Origin: Hyphomicrobium sp. NDB2Meth4
GTDB lineage: Bacteria > Pseudomonadota > Alphaproteobacteria > Rhizobiales > Hyphomicrobiaceae
Direction of reading: 5' to 3'
DNA: 64,000 bases
Assembly (NCBI RefSeq): GCF_900117445.1
Contig: NZ_FPEJ01000003.1
Coordinates: forward strand, 124,001-188,000
Below are positions 55,845 to 64,000 of this stretch, piece after piece. Every line of letters starts with the position of its first letter. The first letter of the stretch is position 1. Under the pieces are notes generated by a model. That model was not told the origin of the DNA. It ran no database searches and was given only the letters and a program-made list of their open reading frames with translations. A program made the position numbers and the translations under genes.

Positions 55845-55921
55845 GGCGGGATAGCTCAGGTGGTTAGAGCGAAGGTCTCATAATCCTTAGGTCGGCGGTT
55901 CGAGTCCGCCTCCCGCTACCA
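55845..55921 (+). tRNA. tRNA-Met (anticodon CAT)
   Basis: The cloverleaf is complete: acceptor GGCGGGA/TCCCGCT, D arm GCTC/GAGC, anticodon loop CTCATAA, T arm GGCGG-TTCGAGT-CCGCC and encoded CCA. The last anticodon-stem pair is T31/T39, a mismatch. The elongator type is most likely from the G1-U72 closing and D-arm pattern; tRNA-Ile2 (lysidine) with CAT is a less likely alternative. Confidence 0.93.
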
Positions 55922-55996
55922 ATTCAATTGAAAAACTGAAACTCTTTCAGCGCCGCAGACCGGCAGGTGCGGCCGTATCTCGGCCCGCCGCCATTG

Positions 55997-56344
55997 TCAG
56001 CCGGAGTGCTCGTCCGCGGATGCTGCAGCCACGGGCCTCATGCGCCCGAAAGCCAACACCGGCTCGATCCAGTAAACGAGATCGGCAATCGCCGCCTTCA
56101 ATAGGATTTCTTCGACCAGAAGCTCGATGCGGGCACGTGGCAGCACCACCATCAGAACTCCGCGCGTGATCCGGCCTCGCACGCGTTCGCGCATGCTGGC
56201 CTCCGCAAACGAATGCCCATGCCCCTCCGCTTGCCACGTCGTGAAGCCCGAAAGCGGTGGCTCGGAGTTCATCATCACCTCCACGAGGTGGTTTTCAGAC
56301 GCCGGCGGATAGATGAGCGTCAGCTTGCAAAGGGATTGGTCCAT
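55997..56344 (-). CDS. DUF3240 protein, metal-RND-associated
   Basis: The protein is 115 aa. KLTLIYPPASENHLVEVMM, GFTTWQAEGHGHSFAEASMRERVRGR and LLVEEILLKAAIADLVYWIEPVLAFGRM are the small ferredoxin-like fold seen in DUF3240 proteins, which accompany CusA/CzcA pumps. A PII-like sensor role is suspected for such folds (inference). The gene overlaps the end of the pump gene by 25 bases, so it is the third gene of the operon. Confidence 0.85.
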   Translation of the reverse strand: MDQSLCKLTLIYPPASENHLVEVMMNSEPPLSGFTTWQAEGHGHSFAEASMRERVRGRITRGVLMVVLPRARIELLVEEILLKAAIADLVYWIEPVLAFGRMRPVAAASADEHSG

Positions 56345-59300
56345 GCCAGACTCCGTGAATCCGCAAGCGCAGCCCCGGCAGAAACACCGAAGCGGCGGAA
56401 GAGAATGGGCAGCAGGATGAGCGTCAGCGTCGTCGACGTCACCAGGCCGCCGATGACGACAATCGCCAGCGGCTTCTGAATTTCTGATCCTGGACCACTC
56501 GCATAGAGCAGCGGCACCAGACCGAAGGCGGCAATGCTGGCAGTCATCAGCACAGGCCGCAAACGCCGCATCGACCCTTCGAACACCACCTGCTTCAGCG
56601 GCATGCCGCTGGCGATCAGCTGATTGAAGTAGCTCACCAGCACCAGACCGTTGAGCACGGCAATCCCGAGCAGTGCGATGAACCCGACCGACGCCGGCAC
56701 CGACAGGTATTCTCCCGATATCCAAAGCGCCAGCACACCGCCGATCAGCGCGAACGGAATATTCGCCAGGATCAGCGAAGCCTGCCTGACGGACCGCAGC
56801 GTCGCAAACAACACCACGAAAATGAGCGCCAGCGCGATCGGCACCACCACGGCTAAGCGCGTAGCGGCGCGCCGCTGGTTCTCGAATTCGCCGCCCCACA
56901 CGAGGCGATAGCCCGGCGGCAGCTTCACAGCGGCATCGACCGCCTTTTGCGCATCCTCGACGAACCCGACGAGGTCGCGCCCCGACACGTACGCCTGCAC
57001 GATGGCAAACCGCGACGCATTCTCGCGATCGACCTTCACGAGGCCGGCCGTGCGCTTCAGATGCGCGACATCGCCGATACGCACGAGCCCTCCGTCGCCA
57101 GAAACGAGCTGGCTCTGCATGAACAGCTCGGGCGCCTTGCGCAGCGTCTCGGGACCGCGAATGACGATATTGGTGCGCTTCTGCCCTTCGGGGACGATGC
57201 CCGCAGGAGTGCCCTCGAGCAGGGCACGCAGCTCGTCCTCGATACGCGTCACCGAAAGCCCTGTGCGGCCGGCAGTGAGCCGATTCATCTCGATCTGCAG
57301 GTAGTCGACAGTATCGTTGGACGCAGTGAACACTTCCGCAGCGCCGCGCACACCGGAAATCGCCTTCTGGATTCCTCCGGCAAGTTTCGCCAGCTCGTTG
57401 AGATCTGAGCCGAATATCTTCACTGCGAGATCGCCGCGCGCACCGGTCAGCATTTCCGATGTGCGCATCTCGATCGGCTGCGTGAACGAGAATTCCACCC
57501 CTGCCATATCTGCCATTGCATCGCGCAATTGCTGCAGCAGCCAATCCTTGTCCGGCACGCGCCACGTCCCTTTAGGCTTCAGTACAAGAAACGCGTCCGT
57601 GTCATTTGGGCTCATCGGGTCCAGCCCCAGTTCGTCGGTGCCGACGCGCGATATGACTTCCTGCACCTCAGGAACGCGCTCCAGCAGTGTCCTCTGGATT
57701 CGCAGGTCGCCGTCGATGCTGTGTTCGAGATTGATCGAGGGTAGCTTGGTCGTCTGCATGATGACCGAACCCTCGTCCATCGTCGGCATGAATGTCTTGC
57801 CGACTGCAAGATAGCCCATGACCATTGCGATGACGCCCACCGCCGCTGCCAGATACACGGGGTACGGAAACGCCAGGCAGAAGCGCAGCAGCGGCCGATA
57901 GCCGGCCTCGATGATGCGCATGAGGATGGGGTTCTTGTGCGCCTTGCCCCGCAGGGCCATCGACGACAGAGCGGGAATGAGCGTCAGCGACAGCAGCAGC
58001 GACGCCGACAACGCCAGCACGATCGTGATGGCAACCGGTGCGAACAGCTTGCCTTCCAGGCCTTCCAATGACAGCAGCGGCAGGAACACGAGACAGATGA
58101 TCAGGATGCCCGATGCGACGGGCGTCACGACCTCCGACGCCGCCATATAGATGTGATGCAACGGGGGAATGCGCGTATCGCCGGCATGATGGTTGAGCCG
58201 CTCGACAGCGTTCTCGACCACGACCACCGCGGCATCGACGATGAGGCCGATCGCGATGGCAAGACCGCCCAGACTCATCAGGTTGGCGGACATCCCCAGT
58301 AGCTTCATCAACAGGAACGTCATCAGCGCTGCCATCGGCAGCGTGACCGCGACCACGATCGAAGCGCGAATGTCGCCGAGGAACAGGATCAAGAGCACCA
58401 CCACCAGCACCGTGGCCTCGAGCAGTGCTTTGGAGACCGTGCCGACCGCGCGCTGGATGAGATCCGAGCGATCGTAGAACGTGTGCAGCTCCACACCCGG
58501 GGGGAGAGCCGACTTCAATTCCTCTAGCTGCTGCCGAACGCCTTTGACGATGCTGCTCGCATCCGCACCGCGCAGCGACAGCACGAGCCCCTCAACCGCC
58601 TCGCCCTTGCCATCCTTCGTCACCGCGCCATAGCGCGTGAGATTACCGATGCCGACCGATGCGACATCCTGCAGGCGCAAAACCTTGCCGCCCTCCGACC
58701 GCAACACGATCTGCTGCAGGTCGGCTGGCGTCTTGATCGCACCCTCCGCGCGCACCACCAACGCCTTTTCGCCATCAGATAGGCGCCCGGCGCCGTCATT
58801 GCGGTTCGTCGCGGCGATGGCTTCCTTGATATCAGTGAGCGAAATGCCGGCGGCGGCCAGCGCAGCGCTGTCTGGCACGACTTCGAATGTGCGGACCATG
58901 CCGCCCAGCGCATTCACGTCGGCGACACCTGGAATGGTGCGCAGCGCCGGCCGGATCGTCCAGTCGAGCAGCGTTCGGCGCTCCTCGAGCGAGAGGTTGC
59001 CACCTTCGATCGTGAACATGAAGACGTCGGACAGCGGCGTCGAGATGGGAGCAAGTCCACCCGAAGCATTTGCCGGAAGAGCATCGCTCGCGCCCGCCAG
59101 CCGTTCCGCAACCTGCTGACGCGCCCAGTAGATGTCGGTGCCGTCCTCGAAATTGAGAGTGATGTCGGCAATCGCATACTTCGCCGATGAACGCAGGATC
59201 GACAGGTGCGGAATACCGAGCAGCTCCAGCTCGATCGGCGTAATGACACGCGTCTCCACCTCTTCCGGCGTCATGCCGGGCGCCTTCATGATGATCTTCA

Positions 59301-59442
59301 CCTGGACCGAGGAAATGTCCGGGAAGGCGTCGATCGGAATACGCATGAACGCCCACGCGCCAGCCAGCGCGACCAGCAACGAGCAGAACAGCACGAACGC
59401 TCGCTGCGTCAGCGCGAACTCGACGACCCGGCGCAACAGCAT
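56320..59442 (-). CDS. heavy-metal RND efflux pump (CzcA/CusA family)
   Basis: The protein is 1040 aa with 12 helices and two periplasmic loops. RIPIDAFPDISSVQVKIIMKAPGMTPEEVETRVITPIE is the HME-RND N-terminal signature. TM4 reads GLAIAIGLIVDAAVVVVENAVERL, with one Asp and one Glu as in metal pumps, closer to the CusA-like pattern than to the classic CzcA DFG motif. The metal is not certain. It starts one base after the adaptor stop; a DUF3240 gene follows. Confidence 0.93.
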   Translation of the reverse strand: MLLRRVVEFALTQRAFVLFCSLLVALAGAWAFMRIPIDAFPDISSVQVKIIMKAPGMTPEEVETRVITPIELELLGIPHLSILRSSAKYAIADITLNFEDGTDIYWARQQVAERLAGASDALPANASGGLAPISTPLSDVFMFTIEGGNLSLEERRTLLDWTIRPALRTIPGVADVNALGGMVRTFEVVPDSAALAAAGISLTDIKEAIAATNRNDGAGRLSDGEKALVVRAEGAIKTPADLQQIVLRSEGGKVLRLQDVASVGIGNLTRYGAVTKDGKGEAVEGLVLSLRGADASSIVKGVRQQLEELKSALPPGVELHTFYDRSDLIQRAVGTVSKALLEATVLVVVLLILFLGDIRASIVVAVTLPMAALMTFLLMKLLGMSANLMSLGGLAIAIGLIVDAAVVVVENAVERLNHHAGDTRIPPLHHIYMAASEVVTPVASGILIICLVFLPLLSLEGLEGKLFAPVAITIVLALSASLLLSLTLIPALSSMALRGKAHKNPILMRIIEAGYRPLLRFCLAFPYPVYLAAAVGVIAMVMGYLAVGKTFMPTMDEGSVIMQTTKLPSINLEHSIDGDLRIQRTLLERVPEVQEVISRVGTDELGLDPMSPNDTDAFLVLKPKGTWRVPDKDWLLQQLRDAMADMAGVEFSFTQPIEMRTSEMLTGARGDLAVKIFGSDLNELAKLAGGIQKAISGVRGAAEVFTASNDTVDYLQIEMNRLTAGRTGLSVTRIEDELRALLEGTPAGIVPEGQKRTNIVIRGPETLRKAPELFMQSQLVSGDGGLVRIGDVAHLKRTAGLVKVDRENASRFAIVQAYVSGRDLVGFVEDAQKAVDAAVKLPPGYRLVWGGEFENQRRAATRLAVVVPIALALIFVVLFATLRSVRQASLILANIPFALIGGVLALWISGEYLSVPASVGFIALLGIAVLNGLVLVSYFNQLIASGMPLKQVVFEGSMRRLRPVLMTASIAAFGLVPLLYASGPGSEIQKPLAIVVIGGLVTSTTLTLILLPILFRRFGVSAGAALADSRSLAWTNPFAS

Positions 59443-59443
59443 C

Positions 59444-60508
59444 CTATTCTCCGCCGATCATGTTCTCGAGCTGTGCGAGCCCCGACACGGCGACCTTCTC
59501 GCCGGGATTGAGCGCGCCCTCAATCGTGGCGCCGTGCAGCGTCTTTCCCTTCAGGGTAACCTCGAGCACATTGAATCCCGTCTGAGTGCGAACGAAAACG
59601 CTGGGCTTCCCGCGCAGCCACACCACAGCGGACGCCGGCACATCGAGACCGCTCTGTGCAGCTTCGCGATGAATGCTCAACGTCACCATCTGCCCCGGTA
59701 CGAACCCCGAGTTCGCCGGGATGCTGCCGGTCAGGAGGGCCGATCGCGTTCTCGCATCTATCGAGTGGCTTACCGACAGCACTTTCCCGGTCGCGCCGTT
59801 GTCCAGCCGGATCGTGTCACCCGCGCGAACCCTGCCGATGAGCGATGCGGGTAGCTGCGCCTCGACCCAAAGGTCGTTGCTCGTGTCTATTGTGATTGCA
59901 GGCGCCATGGCGACGATGCTGGCGCCAGGCGCCACGTTCGATTCGACGACGCGGCCCGCCCGCTGCGCGATCAGAGCATATGACCCGTCGGGGTTCGTCT
60001 TGATGTTGCCAAGCGTCACGAGCCGGCGATGTTCCTCGACGACGGCCTGCAATCCCGCCCGCTGCGCCTCTGTCTCCGCAGCGCGTGTCGGTGAAGCGAT
60101 GTTCTTATCGGCAAGCCCCTTGTATCGCTCGGCCACCGCCTGCGCCGCACTGAGATTGGCTTCCGCCTGACGCAACTGCGAAAGCGTCTCGACCAGTTCG
60201 CGGCTCGCAATCGTCATAAGGACAGCGCCGGGGGCTACAGTCTGTCCCGGCAGCACGTCAACCGAAACGACCGTACCCGCAAACGGCGCCGGCACCGCAA
60301 TGCGGGAATTCATCGGGGGGATGATCGTGCCGGGTAGAAGCGCGATGGCCTCTTCAGTAGCCGGCCGGACCTCTTCGAGGCGGATCTCTAGGCGATCGAT
60401 CTGCGCCTCCGAAACAGCAATCTCGGAAGCGCAAGCCCCCGACATCGGTGCGACGAGAGCCGCGATCACGCTAGCAACTGCAAAAAAATCTTGTTTTGTT
60501 AAGAACAT
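59444..60508 (-). CDS. metal RND periplasmic adaptor (CusB/CzcB-like)
   Basis: The protein is 354 aa. A signal peptide runs to about CASEI. LPGTIIPPMNSRIAVPAPFAGTVVSVDVLPGQTVAPGAVL is the barrel-sandwich part, followed by a long helical hairpin (LRQAEANLSAAQAVAERYKGL to LQAVVEEHRRLV) and beta-barrel parts. No Met- or His-rich metal-binding N-terminus stands out. Start 60508 avoids 13 unneeded residues. First gene of the metal-RND operon, divergent from the regulator. Confidence 0.9.
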   Translation of the reverse strand: MFLTKQDFFAVASVIAALVAPMSGACASEIAVSEAQIDRLEIRLEEVRPATEEAIALLPGTIIPPMNSRIAVPAPFAGTVVSVDVLPGQTVAPGAVLMTIASRELVETLSQLRQAEANLSAAQAVAERYKGLADKNIASPTRAAETEAQRAGLQAVVEEHRRLVTLGNIKTNPDGSYALIAQRAGRVVESNVAPGASIVAMAPAITIDTSNDLWVEAQLPASLIGRVRAGDTIRLDNGATGKVLSVSHSIDARTRSALLTGSIPANSGFVPGQMVTLSIHREAAQSGLDVPASAVVWLRGKPSVFVRTQTGFNVLEVTLKGKTLHGATIEGALNPGEKVAVSGLAQLENMIGGE

Positions 60509-60551
60509 ACGGCGCAACCCTCCAGGTGCGTTTAAGGGCTGTGCCACACCT

Positions 60552-60639
60552 ACCTGAAACCAACCTGAAAGCTAGAATAAATCCAAAGAACGCGCGGCCC
60601 GTTCTTCAGCCCGACTGGCCTTTCAGCTTGAATTCAGCT
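60552..60639. promoter_or_regulatory. 11-bp-period direct repeats in the divergent promoter
   Basis: ACCTGAAA occurs at 60552-60559 and 60563-60570. TTCAGCT occurs at 60622-60628 and 60633-60639. Both pairs have an 11-base period. They are mirror images of each other (CTGAAA versus TTTCAG), as OmpR-type response regulators like. One pair lies on the pump side, the other on the regulator side. Confidence 0.6.
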
Positions 60640-60674
60640 GCCTGTCCTATGAGTTGCGGATACTGGAGGCTCTC

Positions 60675-61328
60675 ATTCGCATCTTGCTGGTCGAGGACGA
60701 CGACGACATCGCTGGGCGGCTCGTTTCCGGGCTGCGAACGGCAGGGTTTGTCGTGGATCGCGCCAAGACCGGAGAGGACGGCGTCGTCATGGGCCTCGGC
60801 GATCAATACGAGGCCGCAGTGCTCGACCTCGGTTTGCCTAAAATGCAAGGCATCGCCGTCCTGAAGAAGTGGCGGATCGAAAAATGCGACATGCCCGTAC
60901 TGATCCTTAGCGCACAGGGAACATGGACTGAGAAAGTCGAAGGTCTAAATGCGGGCGCCGACGATTACATCACTAAGCCGTTCCACATTCCCGAGGTTGT
61001 CGCACGGCTGCGCGCACTCATTCGGCGCAAATCCGGCGCTGCCGATGCGCTTCTGAAGCACAAGGAGATCTGTCTCGATACCGCGTCCTGCAAAGCAACC
61101 GTCGCAGGCACGCCGGTGGACCTCACTGCGTCCGAGCTGAAACTCCTGACCTACTTCATGCACCGCCCGGGCCGCATCATCTCCCAGGGAGAGCTGACCG
61201 AGCGCCTCTACGCGCTCGAAGATAGCGCCGAGTCCAACACCATCGAAGTGTACATCAGCCGCCTGCGCCGCAAGCTTGGCCGCGACGTCATCACGACAGT
61301 GCGCGGCCTCGGCTACCGGATGGATTGA
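60675..61328 (+). CDS. OmpR-family response regulator (metal-type)
   Basis: The protein is 217 aa if it starts at ATT 60675. The receiver IRILLVEDDDDIAGRLVSGL has phospho-acceptor Asp51 in LDLGLPKMQ, then GADDYITKPFHIPEVVARL. The DNA-binding domain has LTASELKLLTYFMHRPGRI and SNTIEVYISRLRRKLG. GGAGG sits five bases before this ATT. A TTG at 60654 has no ribosome-binding site and would add seven odd residues. It is encoded divergently from the metal pump operon and probably activates it. Confidence 0.88.
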   Translation: MRILLVEDDDDIAGRLVSGLRTAGFVVDRAKTGEDGVVMGLGDQYEAAVLDLGLPKMQGIAVLKKWRIEKCDMPVLILSAQGTWTEKVEGLNAGADDYITKPFHIPEVVARLRALIRRKSGAADALLKHKEICLDTASCKATVAGTPVDLTASELKLLTYFMHRPGRIISQGELTERLYALEDSAESNTIEVYISRLRRKLGRDVITTVRGLGYRMD

Positions 61329-61333
61329 AGCCG

Positions 61334-62689
61334 ATGATACGCAGCCTCAAAACACGGCTCATCACCGTGGCGACCATCTGGATTGCCATCGCTGTCATCG
61401 TCTCCGGCTTCCTGCTTTCGCGTGTGACGAGGGAATTTCTCGTCGGCCAATTTTACGACGAGCTTTATGTCCACCTCGACGAACTCCAGGGTTTGATGGA
61501 GTACGACGACAAGGGCCAATTCAGCCTTCAGCGTCCGCTCAGCGATCCCCGCTACCTCAAGCCTCTTTCCGGCTTCTACTGGGAAATCCAGAAAGGCGGT
61601 CACATCCTTGCCCGGTCGTCCTCTCTCGAGGGACCGAAGTTGAACGTGCCCAACGACGACGGCGCCGATGCCCAAGTGCACACGCATCGTATCAACGGGC
61701 CGACAGGCGAGTTGCTCGTCGCTGAACGTTTGCGCTGGCTCGACAGCACCCGCGATCCGCTGCGCATCATCATCGGCACCGACAAGCGCTACCTTGATGG
61801 CGAACTGCAGAAATTCAACAAGGTACTTACCTGGTCGCTGGGTGCCTTCGCCCTGTCCATGATCGGCGCTGCAGTTCTGCTGCTGCTTTACGCCATGGCG
61901 CCATTCGGCCAACTGCGAGCAGCGCTGGCCCGGCTGCGCAACAGCGGTGCACCGCAGGTAAGTGGTGCCTTCCCCGAAGAAGTGCAGCCGCTCATTGATG
62001 ACCTCAACAATCTGCTGACGGCTTCGGGCGAGCAGATTTTGCGTGCCCGCGCCCAGGCCGGCAACATCGCGCATGGTTTGAAAACACCCCTTGCGGTCCT
62101 CGTCGATGAAGCCCGCCAGCTCGGTGAAAGCGGCGCAGAGCACTCAGCGGGCATCATTCGCGAGCAATGCCGGCGCATGCAAAATCAAATCGACTACCAG
62201 ATCGCCCGTGCGCGCGCAGCCGTAGGCCGGTCCAGACCCGTTGCCGCCTCGTCGCTGGGCGACACCGCCGAGCAGGTGGTACGCGCACTCGGCCGCCTCC
62301 ATATCGAACGAGGGCTAAAAATCGAGAATTGCGTTCCCGCCAACCTCATGGTGGCGTGCGAAGCGCAGGATCTCAACGAGATGCTCGCCAACCTCGTCGA
62401 CAACGCCTGCAAGCACGCAAGGACTGAGGTCGTCATTCGCGCCGAAGGAAGCGCCGCCCCCGGCTTTGTATCTGTCAGTGTCGAGGACGATGGCCCAGGG
62501 CTACCCCCGGAGGCATGGGATGTCGTATTCAAGATCGGCGCACAGTGGACCAGCCAACCGGGAGACGGATCAGGTCTAGGCCTTCCTATCGTGCGAGACC
62601 TCGTGCAGCTTTATGGCGGCGACATCACCCTCGGACGATCACCACTCGGCGGCCTGCTAGTCACCGTCCAAATTCCCAGCGCTCATTGA
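61334..62689 (+). CDS. sensor histidine kinase
   Basis: The protein is 451 aa. Two helices (about 10-30 and 168-188) bracket a periplasmic sensor of about 135 residues, followed by a linker, a DHp domain with His247 in NIAHGLKTPLAVL, and an ATPase domain with NLVDNACKHA, DDGPGLPPE and GSGLGLPIVRDL. The layout is PhoQ-like. The start ATG 61334 lies just past the regulator stop; TTG 61325 would overlap it. It pairs with the regulator encoded upstream. Confidence 0.93.
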   Translation: MIRSLKTRLITVATIWIAIAVIVSGFLLSRVTREFLVGQFYDELYVHLDELQGLMEYDDKGQFSLQRPLSDPRYLKPLSGFYWEIQKGGHILARSSSLEGPKLNVPNDDGADAQVHTHRINGPTGELLVAERLRWLDSTRDPLRIIIGTDKRYLDGELQKFNKVLTWSLGAFALSMIGAAVLLLLYAMAPFGQLRAALARLRNSGAPQVSGAFPEEVQPLIDDLNNLLTASGEQILRARAQAGNIAHGLKTPLAVLVDEARQLGESGAEHSAGIIREQCRRMQNQIDYQIARARAAVGRSRPVAASSLGDTAEQVVRALGRLHIERGLKIENCVPANLMVACEAQDLNEMLANLVDNACKHARTEVVIRAEGSAAPGFVSVSVEDDGPGLPPEAWDVVFKIGAQWTSQPGDGSGLGLPIVRDLVQLYGGDITLGRSPLGGLLVTVQIPSAH

Positions 62690-62809
62690 CGCTCATCATT
62701 GCATCCTTGATCGGCGCGCCGCTAAATCCCAGTGGCCAAACCCCTCACAGGCCCTTGCCAAAGAACCCCCAAGCGAACAACCTTAGACAGCGAACTCGCA
62801 CAAGGGCCC

Positions 62810-63685
62810 ATGATGGTAGTTCTTAGCTCATTGAAATCGGGGCTCCGTCGAGCTCTAGGCCAAACCCAACTTGTCAACCGAATCGATCAACTGAGTTCCG
62901 ACATCCAAGGACTCCGCCGGCGCATCGACTTCCAAATCGAAGCCGTCCCAACTTTCGATGTAGGGGAGCGCGCCAGAACCTTGGGTGAACTGATCACGCC
63001 GAAGGCCGCCCTTGGAATTAAAAAGAGGCGCTTCGGTTGCGAAGGCGACGGCGGCTACGTGATGCTCCCGGCCTTCGAAGGCCAGCACATCGCATTGTCT
63101 TTCGGAGTGGGAACCAACGCCACCTGGGACGCCGACATCGCGGCCAGCGGGCTGCTCGTACACCAGTTCGATCACACGATCTCTGGTCCGCCAATTGTCG
63201 ATGACCGAATCATTTTCCATCGCCAGCAGATCATGGCCAAGCCTGCCGCAGTCGGCGTGACGTTGTCCCAGATCTTGGATGAACTAAAAGTAACTGCTGA
63301 AGCCCCGGCGATCCTCAAAATCGACATTGAAGGGGACGAGTGGGCGGTGTTCGACACAGTACCTGACGACGCGCTATCTCGAATCTCGCAAATCGTGTGC
63401 GAGTTCCATTTCTTCGATCGCATTGCTCACGACGCTACATACGCGACTTACGCCCGCGTCCTGGGCAAGCTCAACAACCGCTTTCAGTCAATCCACGTGC
63501 ACGCAAACAACTATGCTCCCATGCTTCTACTGGGGGGCGTACCGTTTCCCAGCGTTCTCGAGGTATCGTACGCAAGCCGCAGCCACTACAAATTCGAAGA
63601 TACCACCGAGCGCTTTCCCGGCAGCTTGGACACTCCAAACAAGATGGATACGCCCGACTACTACTTGGGACGCTTCGAATTCTAA
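62810..63685 (+). CDS. FkbM-like methyltransferase family protein
   Basis: The protein is 291 aa. After a helical N-terminus (about residues 1-45, coiled) comes RRFGCEGDGGYVML, then ALSFGVGTNATWDADIAASG, ILKIDIEGDEWAVFD and IVCEFHFFDRI, the pattern of FkbM/Methyltransf_21-type SAM methyltransferases of surface glycans. The final part, HANNYAPMLLLGGVPFPSVLEVSY, is also typical. The preceding 26 codons in frame lack ribosome-binding support. It is followed by a convergent VOC gene. Confidence 0.75.
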   Translation: MMVVLSSLKSGLRRALGQTQLVNRIDQLSSDIQGLRRRIDFQIEAVPTFDVGERARTLGELITPKAALGIKKRRFGCEGDGGYVMLPAFEGQHIALSFGVGTNATWDADIAASGLLVHQFDHTISGPPIVDDRIIFHRQQIMAKPAAVGVTLSQILDELKVTAEAPAILKIDIEGDEWAVFDTVPDDALSRISQIVCEFHFFDRIAHDATYATYARVLGKLNNRFQSIHVHANNYAPMLLLGGVPFPSVLEVSYASRSHYKFEDTTERFPGSLDTPNKMDTPDYYLGRFEF

Positions 63686-63738
63686 TATCCCTTTGCTGGC
63701 CCGCCGCGCCTTCCACATCGAAGGCACATCGGTAGCCA

Positions 63739-64000
63739 TCAACGTTTCCGCCTCAGCGCGCGCTTGCGCTGCAACGCGCGCGTTTTCTCGCCCCACTTCA
63801 TGCCTTCGAGCTTCATGCCGTCGGGATCGAGAAAGAATACCGCGTAGTAGTCGTCGTAATACTCGTCGGCAGGATCGACGATCTTCGCGCCCGTCTCTTT
63901 CAGAAATGCCTGCAGCGCATCCACGTCTTTGCGGCTGCGCAGTTCGAACGCATAATGATGTAGACCCACATCGCCGATGCGGAACGTGTGCTTCCGACCC
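63739..64000 (-). CDS. VOC (glyoxalase/bleomycin-resistance) family protein, 5' end outside window
   Basis: The frame runs off the right edge without a stop, so the N-terminus is missing. The visible part HTFRIGDVGLHHYAFELRSR, then YYAVFFLDPDGMKLEGMKW, ends in a basic tail (ALQRKRALRRKR). DPDGxKLE is the usual metal-binding end of a VOC repeat. The reaction is unknown. Confidence 0.82.
   Translation of the reverse strand, partial: GRKHTFRIGDVGLHHYAFELRSRKDVDALQAFLKETGAKIVDPADEYYDDYYAVFFLDPDGMKLEGMKWGEKTRALQRKRALRRKR

Noticed and set aside
56345-57565. Long upstream extension of the DUF3240 frame on the minus strand
   Set aside because: It runs inside the RND pump gene in another frame; only the last 115 codons have a real family match and their own ATG.

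Overview
The window looks like chromosomal DNA of an alphaproteobacterium of the order Hyphomicrobiales (Rhizobiales), possibly close to Hyphomicrobium. The evidence is high GC with GC-rich third codon positions, a clear CtrA with its antagonist SciP (DUF1153), an alphaproteobacterial FliJ, a Rhodobacter-type PmtA, and many small secreted or membrane proteins typical of the group. I see no insertion sequence, prophage or CRISPR array. The species is inference.

Region by region: 1-4.1 kb holds the end of a DUF4332 protein and a TPP riboswitch leading into a secreted phosphodiester-glycosidase-like gene and thiC. 4.1-12.8 kb is mixed: ABC-F ATPase, GNAT, SPOR/TPR, SYLF and sulfotransferase genes, a tiny ORF with an extreme Shine-Dalgarno sequence, and an old-yellow-enzyme gene behind a palindromic operator. 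12.8-14.7 kb has two related polytopic membrane proteins.

15-28.5 kb is a cell-surface carbohydrate region: FAD oxidoreductase, GT25, O-antigen ligase-like protein, GT4, an ABC polysaccharide exporter, two convergent GT9-like proteins that share a four-cysteine tail, and all four genes of the ADP-heptose pathway (hldE, hldD, gmhA, gmhB). 28.8-33.1 kb is an RND multidrug pump.

33.3-42 kb carries a Tyr/Arg-rich secreted peptide, an SDR epimerase, a metacaspase-like protein, an orphan YqeB/EF2563-like protein, an SSS symporter and an overlapping three-gene operon. I read that operon as glucosylglycerol (compatible solute) synthesis: gpsA, a HAD phosphatase, and a GgpS-type GT20 enzyme easily mistaken for OtsA. 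42.3-50.6 kb has tRNA-Ser, small secreted proteins, an MBL hydrolase, an RmlD homologue lacking its catalytic tyrosine, and a membrane GGDEF-EAL protein with a periplasmic haem motif preceded by a perfect FNR/FixK palindrome.

50.7-53.5 kb is the cell-cycle/flagellar patch (ctrA, fliJ, a lipoprotein gene, sciP). 53.8-55.9 kb has mnmA, pmtA and tRNA-Met. 56-62.7 kb is a metal-type RND system (adaptor, CzcA/CusA pump, DUF3240) divergent from its likely two-component regulator, with 11-bp-period direct repeats between them. The window ends with an FkbM-like methyltransferase and a truncated VOC protein. The best leads are the riboswitch that contains its own ribosome-binding site, the rRNA-complementary mini-ORF, the haem/FNR c-di-GMP gene, the split glucosylglycerol operon and the Cys4 glycosyltransferase pair.
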